NCBI GenBank assembly: GCA_046349515.1 | Contig: JAXMCE010000008.1 | Location: 1-64,000 of the forward strand | DNA length: 64,000 bases | Direction: 5' to 3' | Source: JBGPGW01 sp046349515 | GTDB taxonomy: Bacteria; Pseudomonadota; Alphaproteobacteria; CADEGL01 | Part shown: positions 50,169-60,003 of the stretch, in pieces | How positions within the stretch are numbered: the first letter of the stretch is position 1 | Layout: the number at the start of each line of letters is the position of its first letter | Position numbers and translations under genes: made by a program | The notes under the pieces: generated by a model | What the model saw: only the letters and a program-made list of their open reading frames with translations | The model's database searches: none | What the model was told of the DNA's origin: nothing

Positions 50169-52013
50169 TTAGGATGCGCGTGCGCGGAGGCCGGTCTCTG
50201 CCGGGGGCAGGACGGGCTGGAAGGCCTTGAGGTCGTCCTCGGCCAGGCTCTCCCGCTGGAGAAGAAGCTTGGCCGCGCGGTCGAGCAGGTCGCGATTGGC
50301 GGCGAGGATCGCGCGGGATCGCCCGAAGGCGCCGTCGACGAGCGAGCGCACGGCGAGGTCGATCTCGCGCGCCGTGTCCTCGCTGTACTGGCGCGGCCGC
50401 CAGGGCGTCGCGATCTCGCCGAGGAACGGCTGCGCCTCGCCCTCGTAGGTGACCTGGCCGAGACTCTCCACCATCCCGAAGCGCGTCACCATGTTGCGCG
50501 CGATGTCGGTCACCTTGGCAAGGTCGTCGGCGGCGCCGGTCGACAACTCCTCGAAGACGAGTGTCTCGGCCGCCCGCCCGCCGAGCAGCACCGCCATCTT
50601 CCGCTCGAGCTCGGGCCGCGTCATGAGGAAGCGGTCCTCGGTCGGGCGCTGAAGGGTATAGCCGAGCGCGCCGATGCCGCGCGGGATGATCGAGACCTTG
50701 TGCACCTCGTCCCCGCCCGGCAGCGCCTTGGCGACAAGCGCGTGGCCCATCTCGTGGAAGGCCACGACTTCGCGCTCCTTGGGGCTCAGCACGCGGCTTT
50801 TCTTCTCGAGGCCCGCGACGATGCGCTCGACCGCCGCGGTGAAGTCGGCCATCTCGAGCCGCTCGCCCTTCCGGCGCGTGGCGACCAAGGCCGCCTCGTT
50901 CACAAGGTTCGCGAGATCGGCGCCTGTGAAGCCGGGCGTGATGGCGGCGACCTTGTCGGCATCGACGTCCGGCGCCAGCCGCACCTTCTTCATGTGGACG
51001 TTGAGGATCTGGACGCGGCCTTTCCGGTCCGGGCGGTCGACGAGCACCTGCCGGTCGAAGCGCCCGGCGCGCAAGAGCGCGGGATCGAGGATCTCGGGCC
51101 GGTTGGTCGCGGCGAGCAGCACGACCCCTTGCGAGGGATCGAAGCCGTCGAGCTCGACGAGCAACTGGTTCAAGGTCATCTCGCGCTCGTCATGGCCGCC
51201 GGTCATGGGCCCGATGCCGCGGGCGCGCCCCAAGGCATCGAGTTCGTCGATGAAGATGATGCAGGGAGCGCTCTTCCGCGCTGTCTCGAAGAGGTCGCGC
51301 ACGCGTGCCGCGCCCACGCCCACGAACATCTCGACGAACTCGGCGCCGTTGGTCGAGATGAAGGGCACGCCCGCCTCGCCCGCGATCGCGCGCGCGAACA
51401 ACGTCTTGCCGCAGCCGGGCGGACCCACGAGGAGAATCCCCTTCGGCATGCGCGCGCCGAGGCGCCCGTAGGTCCCGGGGTCCTTCAAGAACGCCACGAC
51501 CTCCTCGAGCTCGGCCTTGGCCTCATCGACCCCGGCCACGTCCTCGAAGGTCACCTTGGTGTCCTTCTCCATGTAGAGCTTGGCCTTGCTCTTGCCGATG
51601 GACATGAGTCCGCCCATGCCCTGTTTGTCGGCGAATCGGCGGAAGAGGAACATCCACACGCCGAAGAAGAGCGCCACCGGCACGATCCAGGACAGGAGGT
51701 CCTTCAGGAACGAGCTTTGCACGACGCCCGAGTAGCGGACGTTGTACTTCTCCAGCTGCTCGGCGAGCGCGGGATCGACGCGGGTCGCGACGAACCGCGT
51801 CCGCCCGTCGGGCAGCGCCTTGGCGAACTCGCCCTGGATCTGGTTCTGGGTGATGAATATTTCTTTGATCTCGCCAGCCTTAAGCATGTCCTCGAACTGG
51901 CTGTAGGGGATCTGCTCGACCTGCTGGTACTGCGCGAGCCACTGCTGGAGCAGGAGAATCCCGATGATCGCGAGCGTGACGTAGAGAAGGTTGAGCTGCG
52001 CCTTCCTGTCCAT
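50169..52013 (-). CDS. ftsH: ATP-dependent zinc metalloprotease FtsH
   Basis: A 614-residue membrane AAA+ protease. Two N-terminal membrane helices (about 9-25 and 107-126) frame a periplasmic domain. Walker A is GPPGCGKT (about 197-204), Walker B FIDELD, the second-region RAGRFDR arginine finger block is present, and the zinc site is HEMGH near 420-424. It degrades membrane and short-lived regulatory proteins. Proteobacterial FtsH usually lies by hflB-linked housekeeping genes; here it sits between two peptidase genes (36 and 23 bp gaps), so it may be a second, accessory copy. The start at 52013 follows a GAGGGC run; a GTG 3 bp before is possible. Confidence 0.93.
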   Translation of the reverse strand: MDRKAQLNLLYVTLAIIGILLLQQWLAQYQQVEQIPYSQFEDMLKAGEIKEIFITQNQIQGEFAKALPDGRTRFVATRVDPALAEQLEKYNVRYSGVVQSSFLKDLLSWIVPVALFFGVWMFLFRRFADKQGMGGLMSIGKSKAKLYMEKDTKVTFEDVAGVDEAKAELEEVVAFLKDPGTYGRLGARMPKGILLVGPPGCGKTLFARAIAGEAGVPFISTNGAEFVEMFVGVGAARVRDLFETARKSAPCIIFIDELDALGRARGIGPMTGGHDEREMTLNQLLVELDGFDPSQGVVLLAATNRPEILDPALLRAGRFDRQVLVDRPDRKGRVQILNVHMKKVRLAPDVDADKVAAITPGFTGADLANLVNEAALVATRRKGERLEMADFTAAVERIVAGLEKKSRVLSPKEREVVAFHEMGHALVAKALPGGDEVHKVSIIPRGIGALGYTLQRPTEDRFLMTRPELERKMAVLLGGRAAETLVFEELSTGAADDLAKVTDIARNMVTRFGMVESLGQVTYEGEAQPFLGEIATPWRPRQYSEDTAREIDLAVRSLVDGAFGRSRAILAANRDLLDRAAKLLLQRESLAEDDLKAFQPVLPPAETGLRARAS

Positions 52014-52049
52014 CACGCCCTCGCTCGCCGTGCCGCGCGACCCATCGCG

Positions 52050-53393
52050 TCAGCTCCGTCCCAGGCTGTGGAACACATTGGCGCTGATCTTGATCGACTG
52101 GATGAAGAGGTCGAGCACCATGTTCTCGTTGGGCGCGTGGTTCTGCTCGTCCCAATTGGCATAGGCGCTCCAGATGCAGGGAATCCCGAGCGCGTCGACG
52201 AAGGCGTATTGCGGGATGCTGCCGCCCAAGGCCGGCAGCACGACCGGGTCCTCGCCCGACGCTTCGCGCGCGGCCTCGACGATGGGAGCGATGAAGTTGC
52301 TCGAGGACGGCGTGCGCGAGGGCTTCATCGAATCGTGGACCGCAAGCGTGATGTCGGTGAAGCCGTGGCGGTCGAGATGGCGGCGGACGAGCGAGGCGAT
52401 CCTGTCCGGCTGCTGGTCGACGACGAGGCGGATGTCCATCTTCGCGGTCGCCGTCGCCGGCACGATGTTGACGATGCCCTCTCCGCCATAGCCCGAGACG
52501 AGGCCCGAGATGTTGAGCGTCGGGCGGTACATCACACGCTCGTGGTACTCGGCCGCGGGCAGGCCGCGCAGCTCCTCGACGGCCAGCTCCTTCGCCATCT
52601 TGGCCCCGTCATAAGGAAGCGCATCGACCATCCGGCGATCGTCGGGCGAGATCGGGCGCACGTCGTCGTAGAAGCCGTCGATCAGCACGCGACCCGACGC
52701 ATCGCGCATGGTCGAGAGCGCCTGGAGCAACCGCCAGGCGGGATTGGGCACCACATTGCCGCGGTTGCCCGAATGGACGTCGCGGGACGCCGTCCGCACC
52801 GACAGCTCGAAGCCCATCACGCCGCGGCAGCCGAGATAGATGGTCGGGCGGTTCGATTCGTGGCGCGGCCCGTCGGCCGCATAGCAGACATCGGCGTCGA
52901 GCAGCGCCTTGTGCTCGGCGACGAAGCCCGGAAGGCTCGTGCTTCCCGTCTCCTCCTCGCCTTCGAGGACGAATTTGAGCGAGGCACTCGGGACGCCGCA
53001 GGCGCGAAGCGCCTCGACCGCCTTGATGTGGGCGTAGTGCTGCGCCTTGTTGTCGCCGACCCCGCGTGCGAAGAGGCGCCCATCGCGCTCGGTCGGCTCG
53101 AAGGGCGGGCTCGCCCAGTTGTGGGCGTCGTCGGCCGGCATCACGTCGTAGTGGCCGTACAGAAGAAGTGTCGCGCCCGAACCTTTGCGTTCGCCGTAAA
53201 CCATGGGATTGCCCGAGGACGGCATGATGCGGGACTCGAAGCCCACCTCCTTCAAGGCGCGATCGAGCTTCGCGGAGCAAGTAGCGACCGCGTCCCGGTT
53301 CGTGGCCACGCTCGGGATGCGGAGGAAGCCCTTCAGCTCCTCGATGAAGCGATCCCGGTTGGCATCGATATAGGCGTAGATCTTGTCCATCAT
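52050..53393 (-). CDS. M20 family metallopeptidase (dipeptidase-like)
   Basis: A 447-residue M20/M25/M40 zinc peptidase. Metal and catalytic residues are His81 in LLYGHYDVMPA, Asp114 in RGVGDNKAQH and the Glu pair 146-147 in VLEGEEETGS; the late ANWDEQNHAPNENM block carries the C-terminal His. A dimerisation lid domain lies between 200 and 310. It likely hydrolyses dipeptides or N-acyl amino acids. It starts the run with ftsH and the M24-type gene and is divergent from the flavoprotein run. An ATG 1 codon later is an alternative start. Confidence 0.9.
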   Translation of the reverse strand: MMDKIYAYIDANRDRFIEELKGFLRIPSVATNRDAVATCSAKLDRALKEVGFESRIMPSSGNPMVYGERKGSGATLLLYGHYDVMPADDAHNWASPPFEPTERDGRLFARGVGDNKAQHYAHIKAVEALRACGVPSASLKFVLEGEEETGSTSLPGFVAEHKALLDADVCYAADGPRHESNRPTIYLGCRGVMGFELSVRTASRDVHSGNRGNVVPNPAWRLLQALSTMRDASGRVLIDGFYDDVRPISPDDRRMVDALPYDGAKMAKELAVEELRGLPAAEYHERVMYRPTLNISGLVSGYGGEGIVNIVPATATAKMDIRLVVDQQPDRIASLVRRHLDRHGFTDITLAVHDSMKPSRTPSSSNFIAPIVEAAREASGEDPVVLPALGGSIPQYAFVDALGIPCIWSAYANWDEQNHAPNENMVLDLFIQSIKISANVFHSLGRS

Positions 53394-53539
53394 GGCGCGG
53401 CTCCCGTCTCTGCCAAGTCTAGCACCGGGACGGCATTGTCCACAGCCGCCTTGCCTTGCCGCGCGCGGCCCGCTCTGCCATCCTCCGGGACGCCTGCATT
53501 TACCGTCGCGCGCCACGGAGCGCGAAAGAAAAGGCCGCC

Positions 53540-55954
53540 ATGGAACGAGTGCGTGTCGCGATCATCGGCGGCGGGATCATCGGGTGCAGCGTCCTCTACC
53601 ACCTTGCCAGGGCCGGATGGACCGATTGCCTTCTGTTGGAGAAGGCCACGCTCACCTCCGGTTCGACCTGGCATGCCGCCGCCAACGGCAACACCTTCCA
53701 CGGCTCGCCCCTCATCGCCTGGGCGACGAAGCAGACCTTCGATCTCTGGAGCGAGATCGAGGCCGAGAGCGGCCAGGCCGTCTCGGCCCACACGGTGGGC
53801 GGTGTCATGGTCGCGCGCACGCAAGCGCGCATGGACGAACTGCGGCGCCTCAAGGGAATCGGCAGGCGCATCGGCGTCGACTACCGCCTGCTGTCACCCG
53901 CTGAGCTCAAGGAGCTATGGCCGGTCCTCGAGGTGGGAACGGTCCTGGGCGCCCTCTTCGATCCCAATGGCGGCCATGTCGATCCCTACGGCTTGACTCA
54001 GGCTTACGCCAAAGCGGCGCGCAAGCGCGGCGCGACCATCCGTGAGAAGACGGCGGTCCTGGCCCTCGCGCCGACGCCGTCGGGCGGCTGGCGGGTCGAA
54101 ACGGAGCGCGGCGCGATCGAGGCCGACATCATCGTGAACGCCGCGGGATTCTATGCGGGCGAGATCGCCGCCATGACCGGCGCGCGCCTTCCCATGATCG
54201 CCATGGGCCACCACTACCTCATCACCGAGCCGATTCCCGAGATGGGCGCGATTTCGCGGGAGCCGCCGACGCTGCGCGACGTCGACGCGGGCGTCTATGC
54301 CCGGCGCGAGGGCGGCGGAATCCTGTTCGGCATCTACGAATCCGACTGCCGCGAGTTCGGCGCCGACGGCATGCCCAAGGACTTCGTCCAGCAACTCCTG
54401 CCGCCCGATCTCGACCGGCTCACCCCGACGCTTGAGCACGTGTTCGCGGCACTCCCCGCGATCGCCAAGCACGGCATCAAGTCGGTCGTCCACGGCCCGT
54501 TCTGCTTCACGCCCGATGTGCGGCCGCTCCTCGGCTGGATGCCGGGCCAGAGGAACCACTTCGCCGCCGCCGGCTTCCTCGCGGGCATCTCCATGAGCGG
54601 CGGCTTCGGCCGCTTGATCGTCGAGTGGATCACGGAGGGCGCGCCGAGCCGCGATCTCGCCTTCTGCGACGTCGCGCGCTACGGCGACTGGTCGAACGGA
54701 ACTTTCGCGCGCGCCCGCGGCCACGACGCCTATGCGACGCGCTACAAAATGCTGTTCCCGAACGAGGAAGTCACCGCCGGCCGTCCCGTGCGGACGACAC
54801 CCATGCACGAGCGCTACAAGGCCATGGGCGCCTTCTTCGGCATGGCCGAGGGCTGGGAACGGCCCATGTGGTTCGGCGAGCCCGGCACGGCGCCCATCGA
54901 GACTCCGACCTTCCGCCGTTCGGAAGCGTTCGACGCCATGGCGCGCGAGTGCCGCCACGTGATGGCCGAGGCCGGATACGGCGATCTCATCACCTATGCA
55001 AAGTACGAGGTGAGCGGCCGCGACGCCGCGCGCTTCCTCGACCGCGTGCTGCCTGGGCGCCTGCCGCGGCAGGATGGACAGATCGCGCTCTCGCCGCTCG
55101 TCAACGCGAAGGGCGGGCTCATGGGCGACGTGACCGTGCTCCGCCTTGCCTCCGATCGCTACATGCTGGTCGGCTCGGGTGCTGCGAGCCGCATCCACCT
55201 CCGCGAGGTCCTGCCGCATCTCGACGGGCTCGATGCACGCTTGACGAACGACACCGAAGGCTGGGGCGGCTTCATGCTCGCGGGCCCCAAGGCGGGACAG
55301 GTCGCGGGACGGCTCCTCGGCAACGCCGCGTTGCCGCGATTCTTCGAAGGCCGCGAGATGGCGATCGACGGCCTCACCTCCTTCGTGTTGCGACTTTCCT
55401 ACGTGGGCGAACTGGCCTACGAGTTCCATTGCCGGCTCGAGGATCAGCTGCGCCTCCACGACGCCTTGCTCCGCGCGGGCGACGCCGTGGGTGTGGCACT
55501 GAAACCGTTCGGTGCGCGGGCGATGAACGCCATGCGAATCGAGAAGGCGATCCCGCGGACGGGCGATGAGCTCAACATCGAGTTCTCGCCCTTCGAGGCC
55601 GGCATGGGCCGTTTCCTCGACCTCGACAAACCCGGCGATTTCATCGGCAGGGAGGCGCTCCTGGCCTTCCGCGCCAGTGCGCCACGCTATGCCATGGTGC
55701 CGCTCAGCATCGAGGACGGCGATGTCGATCCCATCGGCGGCGAGCCTCTCATGAGCAACGGCACGCTCGCGGGTTACGTCTCGAGCGCCTCCTTCGGCTT
55801 TCGCGTGGGACAGAGAGTCGGGATCGGGTTCGTCAACCCGCGATTCGCCGAAGCGGGCCAGCGCTTCGACCTCCGCATCCTCGACGAGCCGGTTGGCGCC
55901 ACGGTCCTCGCCGGTGCTCCCTATGACCCGCAAGGCCGCCGCAGCCGCGCGTAA
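53540..55954 (+). CDS. Dimethylglycine/sarcosine dehydrogenase-like flavoprotein with GcvT domains
   Basis: An 804-residue protein with an N-terminal DAO-type FAD domain and a C-terminal GcvT (folate-binding, aminomethyltransferase) half with GCV_T and GCV_T C-terminal domains. The FAD motif is GGGIIG (10-15). SGSTWHAA (41-47) includes His45, aligned with the His that bonds FAD in dimethylglycine and sarcosine dehydrogenases. This enzyme should oxidise an N-methyl amino acid and pass the one-carbon unit to tetrahydrofolate. The DMGDH versus SARDH choice is open. It opens the plus-strand run; the next gene follows by 24 bp. Confidence 0.88.
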   Translation: MERVRVAIIGGGIIGCSVLYHLARAGWTDCLLLEKATLTSGSTWHAAANGNTFHGSPLIAWATKQTFDLWSEIEAESGQAVSAHTVGGVMVARTQARMDELRRLKGIGRRIGVDYRLLSPAELKELWPVLEVGTVLGALFDPNGGHVDPYGLTQAYAKAARKRGATIREKTAVLALAPTPSGGWRVETERGAIEADIIVNAAGFYAGEIAAMTGARLPMIAMGHHYLITEPIPEMGAISREPPTLRDVDAGVYARREGGGILFGIYESDCREFGADGMPKDFVQQLLPPDLDRLTPTLEHVFAALPAIAKHGIKSVVHGPFCFTPDVRPLLGWMPGQRNHFAAAGFLAGISMSGGFGRLIVEWITEGAPSRDLAFCDVARYGDWSNGTFARARGHDAYATRYKMLFPNEEVTAGRPVRTTPMHERYKAMGAFFGMAEGWERPMWFGEPGTAPIETPTFRRSEAFDAMARECRHVMAEAGYGDLITYAKYEVSGRDAARFLDRVLPGRLPRQDGQIALSPLVNAKGGLMGDVTVLRLASDRYMLVGSGAASRIHLREVLPHLDGLDARLTNDTEGWGGFMLAGPKAGQVAGRLLGNAALPRFFEGREMAIDGLTSFVLRLSYVGELAYEFHCRLEDQLRLHDALLRAGDAVGVALKPFGARAMNAMRIEKAIPRTGDELNIEFSPFEAGMGRFLDLDKPGDFIGREALLAFRASAPRYAMVPLSIEDGDVDPIGGEPLMSNGTLAGYVSSASFGFRVGQRVGIGFVNPRFAEAGQRFDLRILDEPVGATVLAGAPYDPQGRRSRA

Positions 55955-55978
55955 CGAACGGGGATGGATCGTGGCGCG

Positions 55979-57301
55979 ATGAGCGATCAGGTCCTCACGC
56001 CCGACTTCAAGGACACGCCCTATTGGTGGGAGGCCGCGCCGCGCCTGACGCTTCCCGCGACCCCGCTGCCGCGCGAGACCGAAGTGGCCATCATCGGCGC
56101 CGGGTTCGCGGGGCTCTCCGCCGCGCTCACCTTGGCGCGCGCGGGCCGACAGGTTCATGTGCTCGAGGCGGCGCAACCGGGGATGGGCGCGAGTACGCGC
56201 AACTCAGGCTTCATCGGCGGCCACTTTCGCGCGAAATTCACGGCGCTTGCCGAGCGGCACGGACTCGATCGCGCGGTCGCCATGGTGCGGGTCGGCCGCG
56301 TCGCCCACGACAATCTGGCCTCGCTCCTCGAACGCGAGCAGATCGCCTGCGGCTTCGTCCGCTGCGGCCGGTTCGTCGCCGCCCACACCCCGCAAGCCTA
56401 CGAGGCGCTCGCTCACGAGCTCGACTTGGGGCGCACCCACGCCGGAATCGACGGCCACATGGTGCCCCGTGCCGAGCAGAGGGGCGAGCTCGGCTCGGAC
56501 CTCTATCATGGCGGCATGGTGCTGCCCTATTCGGGATTGCTCCATCCGGGCCTCTACCACGCGGGTCTCTTGGAGCGTGTTCGGTCGGCAGGCGCCGTGG
56601 TTCACGGCCTCGCGCCGGTGAAGGGCGTCCATCGGAACGGACCGGGCCGTTTCACCCTCTCGACCGCGCGGGGAGAGATCACCGCGGGTCATGTGATCAG
56701 GGCGACGAATGCCTACACGCCCGGCACGACGCGCTGGTTCGGCCGGCGCATCGTGCCGGTGCCGAGCTTCGTCATCACGACCGAGCCCATGGCGGAGGAG
56801 TTGTCGCGCCGTGCGCTGCCGGCCCTCCGCCCTATGATCGACACGCGGCGCGACCCCGTCTCGCTGCGCTTCTCTCCCGACGGCACGCGGCTTCAGTTCG
56901 GCGCCGCGCGCGGCGAACGAGCGACGGATTTCCGCGCAAAAGCAGTCGAGATGCACGCCCTGCTCACGAAGATCTTTCCCCATCTCCGCCCTGTCCGGAT
57001 CAGCCACTGTTGGACCGGCCAGATCGGTTTTGCCTTCGACAAGCTTCCCCATGTGGGCACCCATGACGGCGTCCACTACGCCCTTGGCTATTGCTCAACC
57101 GGCGTGCCGCTCTCGACCTGGTTCGGCCACAAGCTGGCTCTCCGCGTCCTCGGCGACGGCGACGCGACGACGCCCTTCGATGACCGCGAGCCGCCGAGCC
57201 GCGTCTTCTATTTCGGCAAGCCGTGGTTCGTGCCCATCGTCGCGCGCTGGTATCATCGGCAGGACCGCAAGGACATGGCGAAAGGGAGGGCGCCCGCGTG
57301 A
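55979..57301 (+). CDS. FAD-dependent amine/imine oxidoreductase (DAO family), tandem copy 1
   Basis: A 440-residue DAO-fold flavoprotein similar to gamma-glutamylputrescine oxidase PuuB/OrdL. The N-terminus TPYWWEAAP, GAGFAGLSAAL dinucleotide motif (GxGxxG at 40-45) and GASTRNSGF FAD loop are shared with the two genes behind it. The start at 55979 is chosen because the paralogues begin at the same aligned place (LTPDFKDTPYWW). The stop overlaps the next start (TGATG). Substrate: probably an amine, N-methyl amino acid or glutamylated polyamine. Confidence 0.87.
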   Translation: MSDQVLTPDFKDTPYWWEAAPRLTLPATPLPRETEVAIIGAGFAGLSAALTLARAGRQVHVLEAAQPGMGASTRNSGFIGGHFRAKFTALAERHGLDRAVAMVRVGRVAHDNLASLLEREQIACGFVRCGRFVAAHTPQAYEALAHELDLGRTHAGIDGHMVPRAEQRGELGSDLYHGGMVLPYSGLLHPGLYHAGLLERVRSAGAVVHGLAPVKGVHRNGPGRFTLSTARGEITAGHVIRATNAYTPGTTRWFGRRIVPVPSFVITTEPMAEELSRRALPALRPMIDTRRDPVSLRFSPDGTRLQFGAARGERATDFRAKAVEMHALLTKIFPHLRPVRISHCWTGQIGFAFDKLPHVGTHDGVHYALGYCSTGVPLSTWFGHKLALRVLGDGDATTPFDDREPPSRVFYFGKPWFVPIVARWYHRQDRKDMAKGRAPA

Positions 57302-58629
57302 TGGATGTCCTGACCCCCGATTTCAAGGACACGCCCTATTGGTGGGAAGCGGTGCCGCGCCCGACGCTTCCCGAGACGCCGCTGCCGAAATCGGTGGACG
57401 TCGCGATCGTGGGTTCGGGCTACACGGGGCTGTCCGCGGCGCTCACCCTCGCACGCGCGGGCCGCAGCGTGCTTCTCTTCGAAGCCGAGGATGCCGGCCA
57501 CGGTGCGAGCACGCGAAATTCCGGCTTCATCGGCAGCGCGCTTCGCTCGACCTTGACCTCCGTCATCGAGCACTTCGGCACCGAGCGCGCGAGCGCCATG
57601 GGCAAGGAGGCCGTCGCCGCGCACCGCTACCTGGTCTCGCTCATCCAGCGCGAGCAGATCAGTTGTCACTTTGTCTATTGCGGCCGCCTCATGCCGGCGC
57701 ACTCGCCCGCGGCCTATGAGGCGCTCGCGCGCGAGCTCGACCTTCTGAAGAAACATGCCGGCCTCGACGGCACGATGGTGCCGCGGGCGGAGCTCCACCG
57801 CGAGGTCGGCTCGGATATCTATTTCGGCGGATCGTTGCTGCCCTTGAACGGCTCGCTTCACCCGGCGCTCTACCATGCGGGGCTGCTCGACCGCGTGCGC
57901 TCCTCGGGCGCCGCCATCCATGCGCGGACGCCCGTCACGTCGGTCACGCGTGAATCCGACGGGCGGTTCACCGTCGCGACCCCTCGCGGCACGGTCTCGG
58001 CCAGGGACGTGATCCTCGCGACCAACGGCTACACGGCGCGCTCGATGCCCTGGGTCCGAAACCGCATGATTCCCGTCCATGCGGGCGTCATGGTGTCGGA
58101 GCCGATCGCGCCCGAACGCCTCAGGAAGGCGCTCCCCACCTTGCGCACCATGATCGACACGAAGCGCAATCCCTACTCCTCCCGCCCCTCGCCCGACGGC
58201 ACGCGCATCCAGTTCGCCGCCGCGCGCGGCCTTCTCGTTCGCGACCACCGCGCCAAGGCGCGCGAGATGCACGCGGCCTTCAGCCATGTCTTCCCCGACC
58301 TTGCCGATGTGCGCGTGGCTTACTGCTGGACAGGGCAGATGGGCTACACCTTCGATTCGCTGCCGCATATCGGCATGATCGACGGCATGCATTACGCCAT
58401 GGGCTATTGCGGCACGGGCGTGCCCATGTCGACGTGGCTCGGCCACAAGCTCGCCCTCCGGGTCATGGGCGATCCTGAGGGCGCGACGGCGTTCGACGGG
58501 CGCGAATTCCCGTCCCGCGTCTACTATCGCGGCTGGCCGTGGTTCCTCCCGATCATCGTCAACTGGTACCGTTTCCAGGATAATCGCGAGATGGCCAGCG
58601 CGCGGCGCCGCGCGCGAGCATCGCATTGA
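57301..58629 (+). CDS. FAD-dependent amine/imine oxidoreductase (DAO family), tandem copy 2
   Basis: A 442-residue paralogue: TPYWWEAVP, GSGYTGLSAAL (GxGxxG at 38-43) and GASTRNSGF. The ATG shares a base with the stop codon of copy 1, indicating translational coupling. The C-terminal YCWTGQMGYTFDSLPHIG block is common to all three. A basic tail of about 15 residues ends the protein. Substrate unknown; likely a close relative of that of copy 1 or the next step of one pathway. Confidence 0.87.
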   Translation: MDVLTPDFKDTPYWWEAVPRPTLPETPLPKSVDVAIVGSGYTGLSAALTLARAGRSVLLFEAEDAGHGASTRNSGFIGSALRSTLTSVIEHFGTERASAMGKEAVAAHRYLVSLIQREQISCHFVYCGRLMPAHSPAAYEALARELDLLKKHAGLDGTMVPRAELHREVGSDIYFGGSLLPLNGSLHPALYHAGLLDRVRSSGAAIHARTPVTSVTRESDGRFTVATPRGTVSARDVILATNGYTARSMPWVRNRMIPVHAGVMVSEPIAPERLRKALPTLRTMIDTKRNPYSSRPSPDGTRIQFAAARGLLVRDHRAKAREMHAAFSHVFPDLADVRVAYCWTGQMGYTFDSLPHIGMIDGMHYAMGYCGTGVPMSTWLGHKLALRVMGDPEGATAFDGREFPSRVYYRGWPWFLPIIVNWYRFQDNREMASARRRARASH

Positions 58630-58637
58630 GCCGCACG

Positions 58638-59954
58638 ATGAACACCACCGTCCTCGCACCCGATTTCAAGGCGACGCCCTTCTGGTGGGACAGCGCGCCG
58701 CCGCCCGAGGCGCCCGAGACCCCGCTTCCCGCCTCGACCGATGTCGCGATCGTGGGCTCGGGCTACACGGGGATTGCGGCCGCGTTGACGCTCGCGCGCG
58801 GCGGCCGGTCGGTGCAGGTGCTCGAGGCGGAAGTGCCGGGCTACGGCGCGAGCACCCGCAACGCCGGCTTCGTCGGCTGCCAGATGTGGTCGAAATTCGC
58901 GCCCCTCGTCGAACGCGTCGGCCTCACCCGCGCCGCCGCGCTCTCGAACGAGGCCGTCGCGGCCCACCGCTATGTCGTCGAGCTCATCGAACGCGAGCAG
59001 ATCGCCTGCCAGTTCACCTATAGCGGCCGATTCATCGCCGCGCACTCGCCCACGAGCTACGAGTCGCTCGGGCGCGAGGTCGAGCTCTTGAAGCGCCACG
59101 CGAAGCTCGACTGCGATCTTGTCCCGCGCGCGCGGCAGCGCGAGGAGATGGCGACGGATTTCTTCCACGGCGGCATGATCATCCGCCTCTCGGGCCACCT
59201 CCATCCGGGCCAATACTATCGGGGGCTTTTCGAGCGGGCACGGAGCGCCGGCGCCACGATCCACGCGAAGACCCCCGTGACGCGGCTCGTCCGCGAACCC
59301 GACGGGCAGTTCACGCTCTCGACGCCGCGGGGGATCATCAAGGCTCGCGAGGTCATCGTCGCGACGAACGGCTACACGGGCGGGCTTCTGCCCTGGCTCC
59401 GGCGCCGCATCATCACCGTGCACACCGGCATCGCGGTGAGTGAGCCCCTCGGGCAAGAGCGCGTGCGCGAGATCCTGCCGACGCTCCGCACCATGATCGA
59501 CACGCGGATGAACCCGATCTCGATCCGCCCGATGCCGGGCGGCGATCGACTTCAGTTCACCGCCGCGCGCGGACTCTTTATCCCCGATCCCGCGATCAAG
59601 GCCGCCGAAATCCTGGACGAGGTCAAGCGCGCGCTGCCGCAGCTGTCCGACATCCGCATGGAGTATTGCTGGACCGGCCAGATGGGATTCACCTTCGACA
59701 AGCTGCCCCATATCGGCCAGCGCGACGGTATCCGCTACGCCATGGGCTATTGCGGGACGGGCCTGCCCATGGCGACCTGGCTCGGGCGGAAGCTCGCGCT
59801 CCGCATTCTGGGCGACGGCGATGCGATGACGGCCTTGGACGACCGGCCCTTCCCGACCCGCGTGTTCTACCGCGGCAATCCGTGGTTCCTTCCGGCGGTG
59901 GTCCGCTGGTACGGTTACAAGGACCGGCGGGATTTGAGGCGGGCCGCGCGCTGA
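58638..59954 (+). CDS. FAD-dependent amine/imine oxidoreductase (DAO family), tandem copy 3
   Basis: A 438-residue third paralogue: TPFWWDSAP, GSGYTGIAAAL (GxGxxG at 40-45), GASTRNAGF and the shared YCWTGQMGFTFDKLPHIG block. The start at 58638 follows copy 2 by 8 bp. Three adjacent copies that have clearly diverged suggest different N-alkyl or amine substrates rather than simple dosage. Loss of a stretch or of FAD residues is not seen, so all three should be active. Confidence 0.87.
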   Translation: MNTTVLAPDFKATPFWWDSAPPPEAPETPLPASTDVAIVGSGYTGIAAALTLARGGRSVQVLEAEVPGYGASTRNAGFVGCQMWSKFAPLVERVGLTRAAALSNEAVAAHRYVVELIEREQIACQFTYSGRFIAAHSPTSYESLGREVELLKRHAKLDCDLVPRARQREEMATDFFHGGMIIRLSGHLHPGQYYRGLFERARSAGATIHAKTPVTRLVREPDGQFTLSTPRGIIKAREVIVATNGYTGGLLPWLRRRIITVHTGIAVSEPLGQERVREILPTLRTMIDTRMNPISIRPMPGGDRLQFTAARGLFIPDPAIKAAEILDEVKRALPQLSDIRMEYCWTGQMGFTFDKLPHIGQRDGIRYAMGYCGTGLPMATWLGRKLALRILGDGDAMTALDDRPFPTRVFYRGNPWFLPAVVRWYGYKDRRDLRRAAR

Positions 59955-60003
59955 GCCTCATGCGTCGCCCGCGCATGGACGGCCGCACCCACGGCCGGGG
60001 AGG

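Noticed and set aside
50700..53996. An 1098-codon open frame on the plus strand opposite ftsH and the M20 gene
   Set aside because: Antisense artefact of GC-rich coding; spans two real genes and a gap, no family motifs, no ribosome-binding site.
53915..56176. A 753-codon minus-strand open frame opposite the DMGDH-like and first DAO genes
   Set aside because: Antisense shadow; crosses an intergenic gap and lacks domains.
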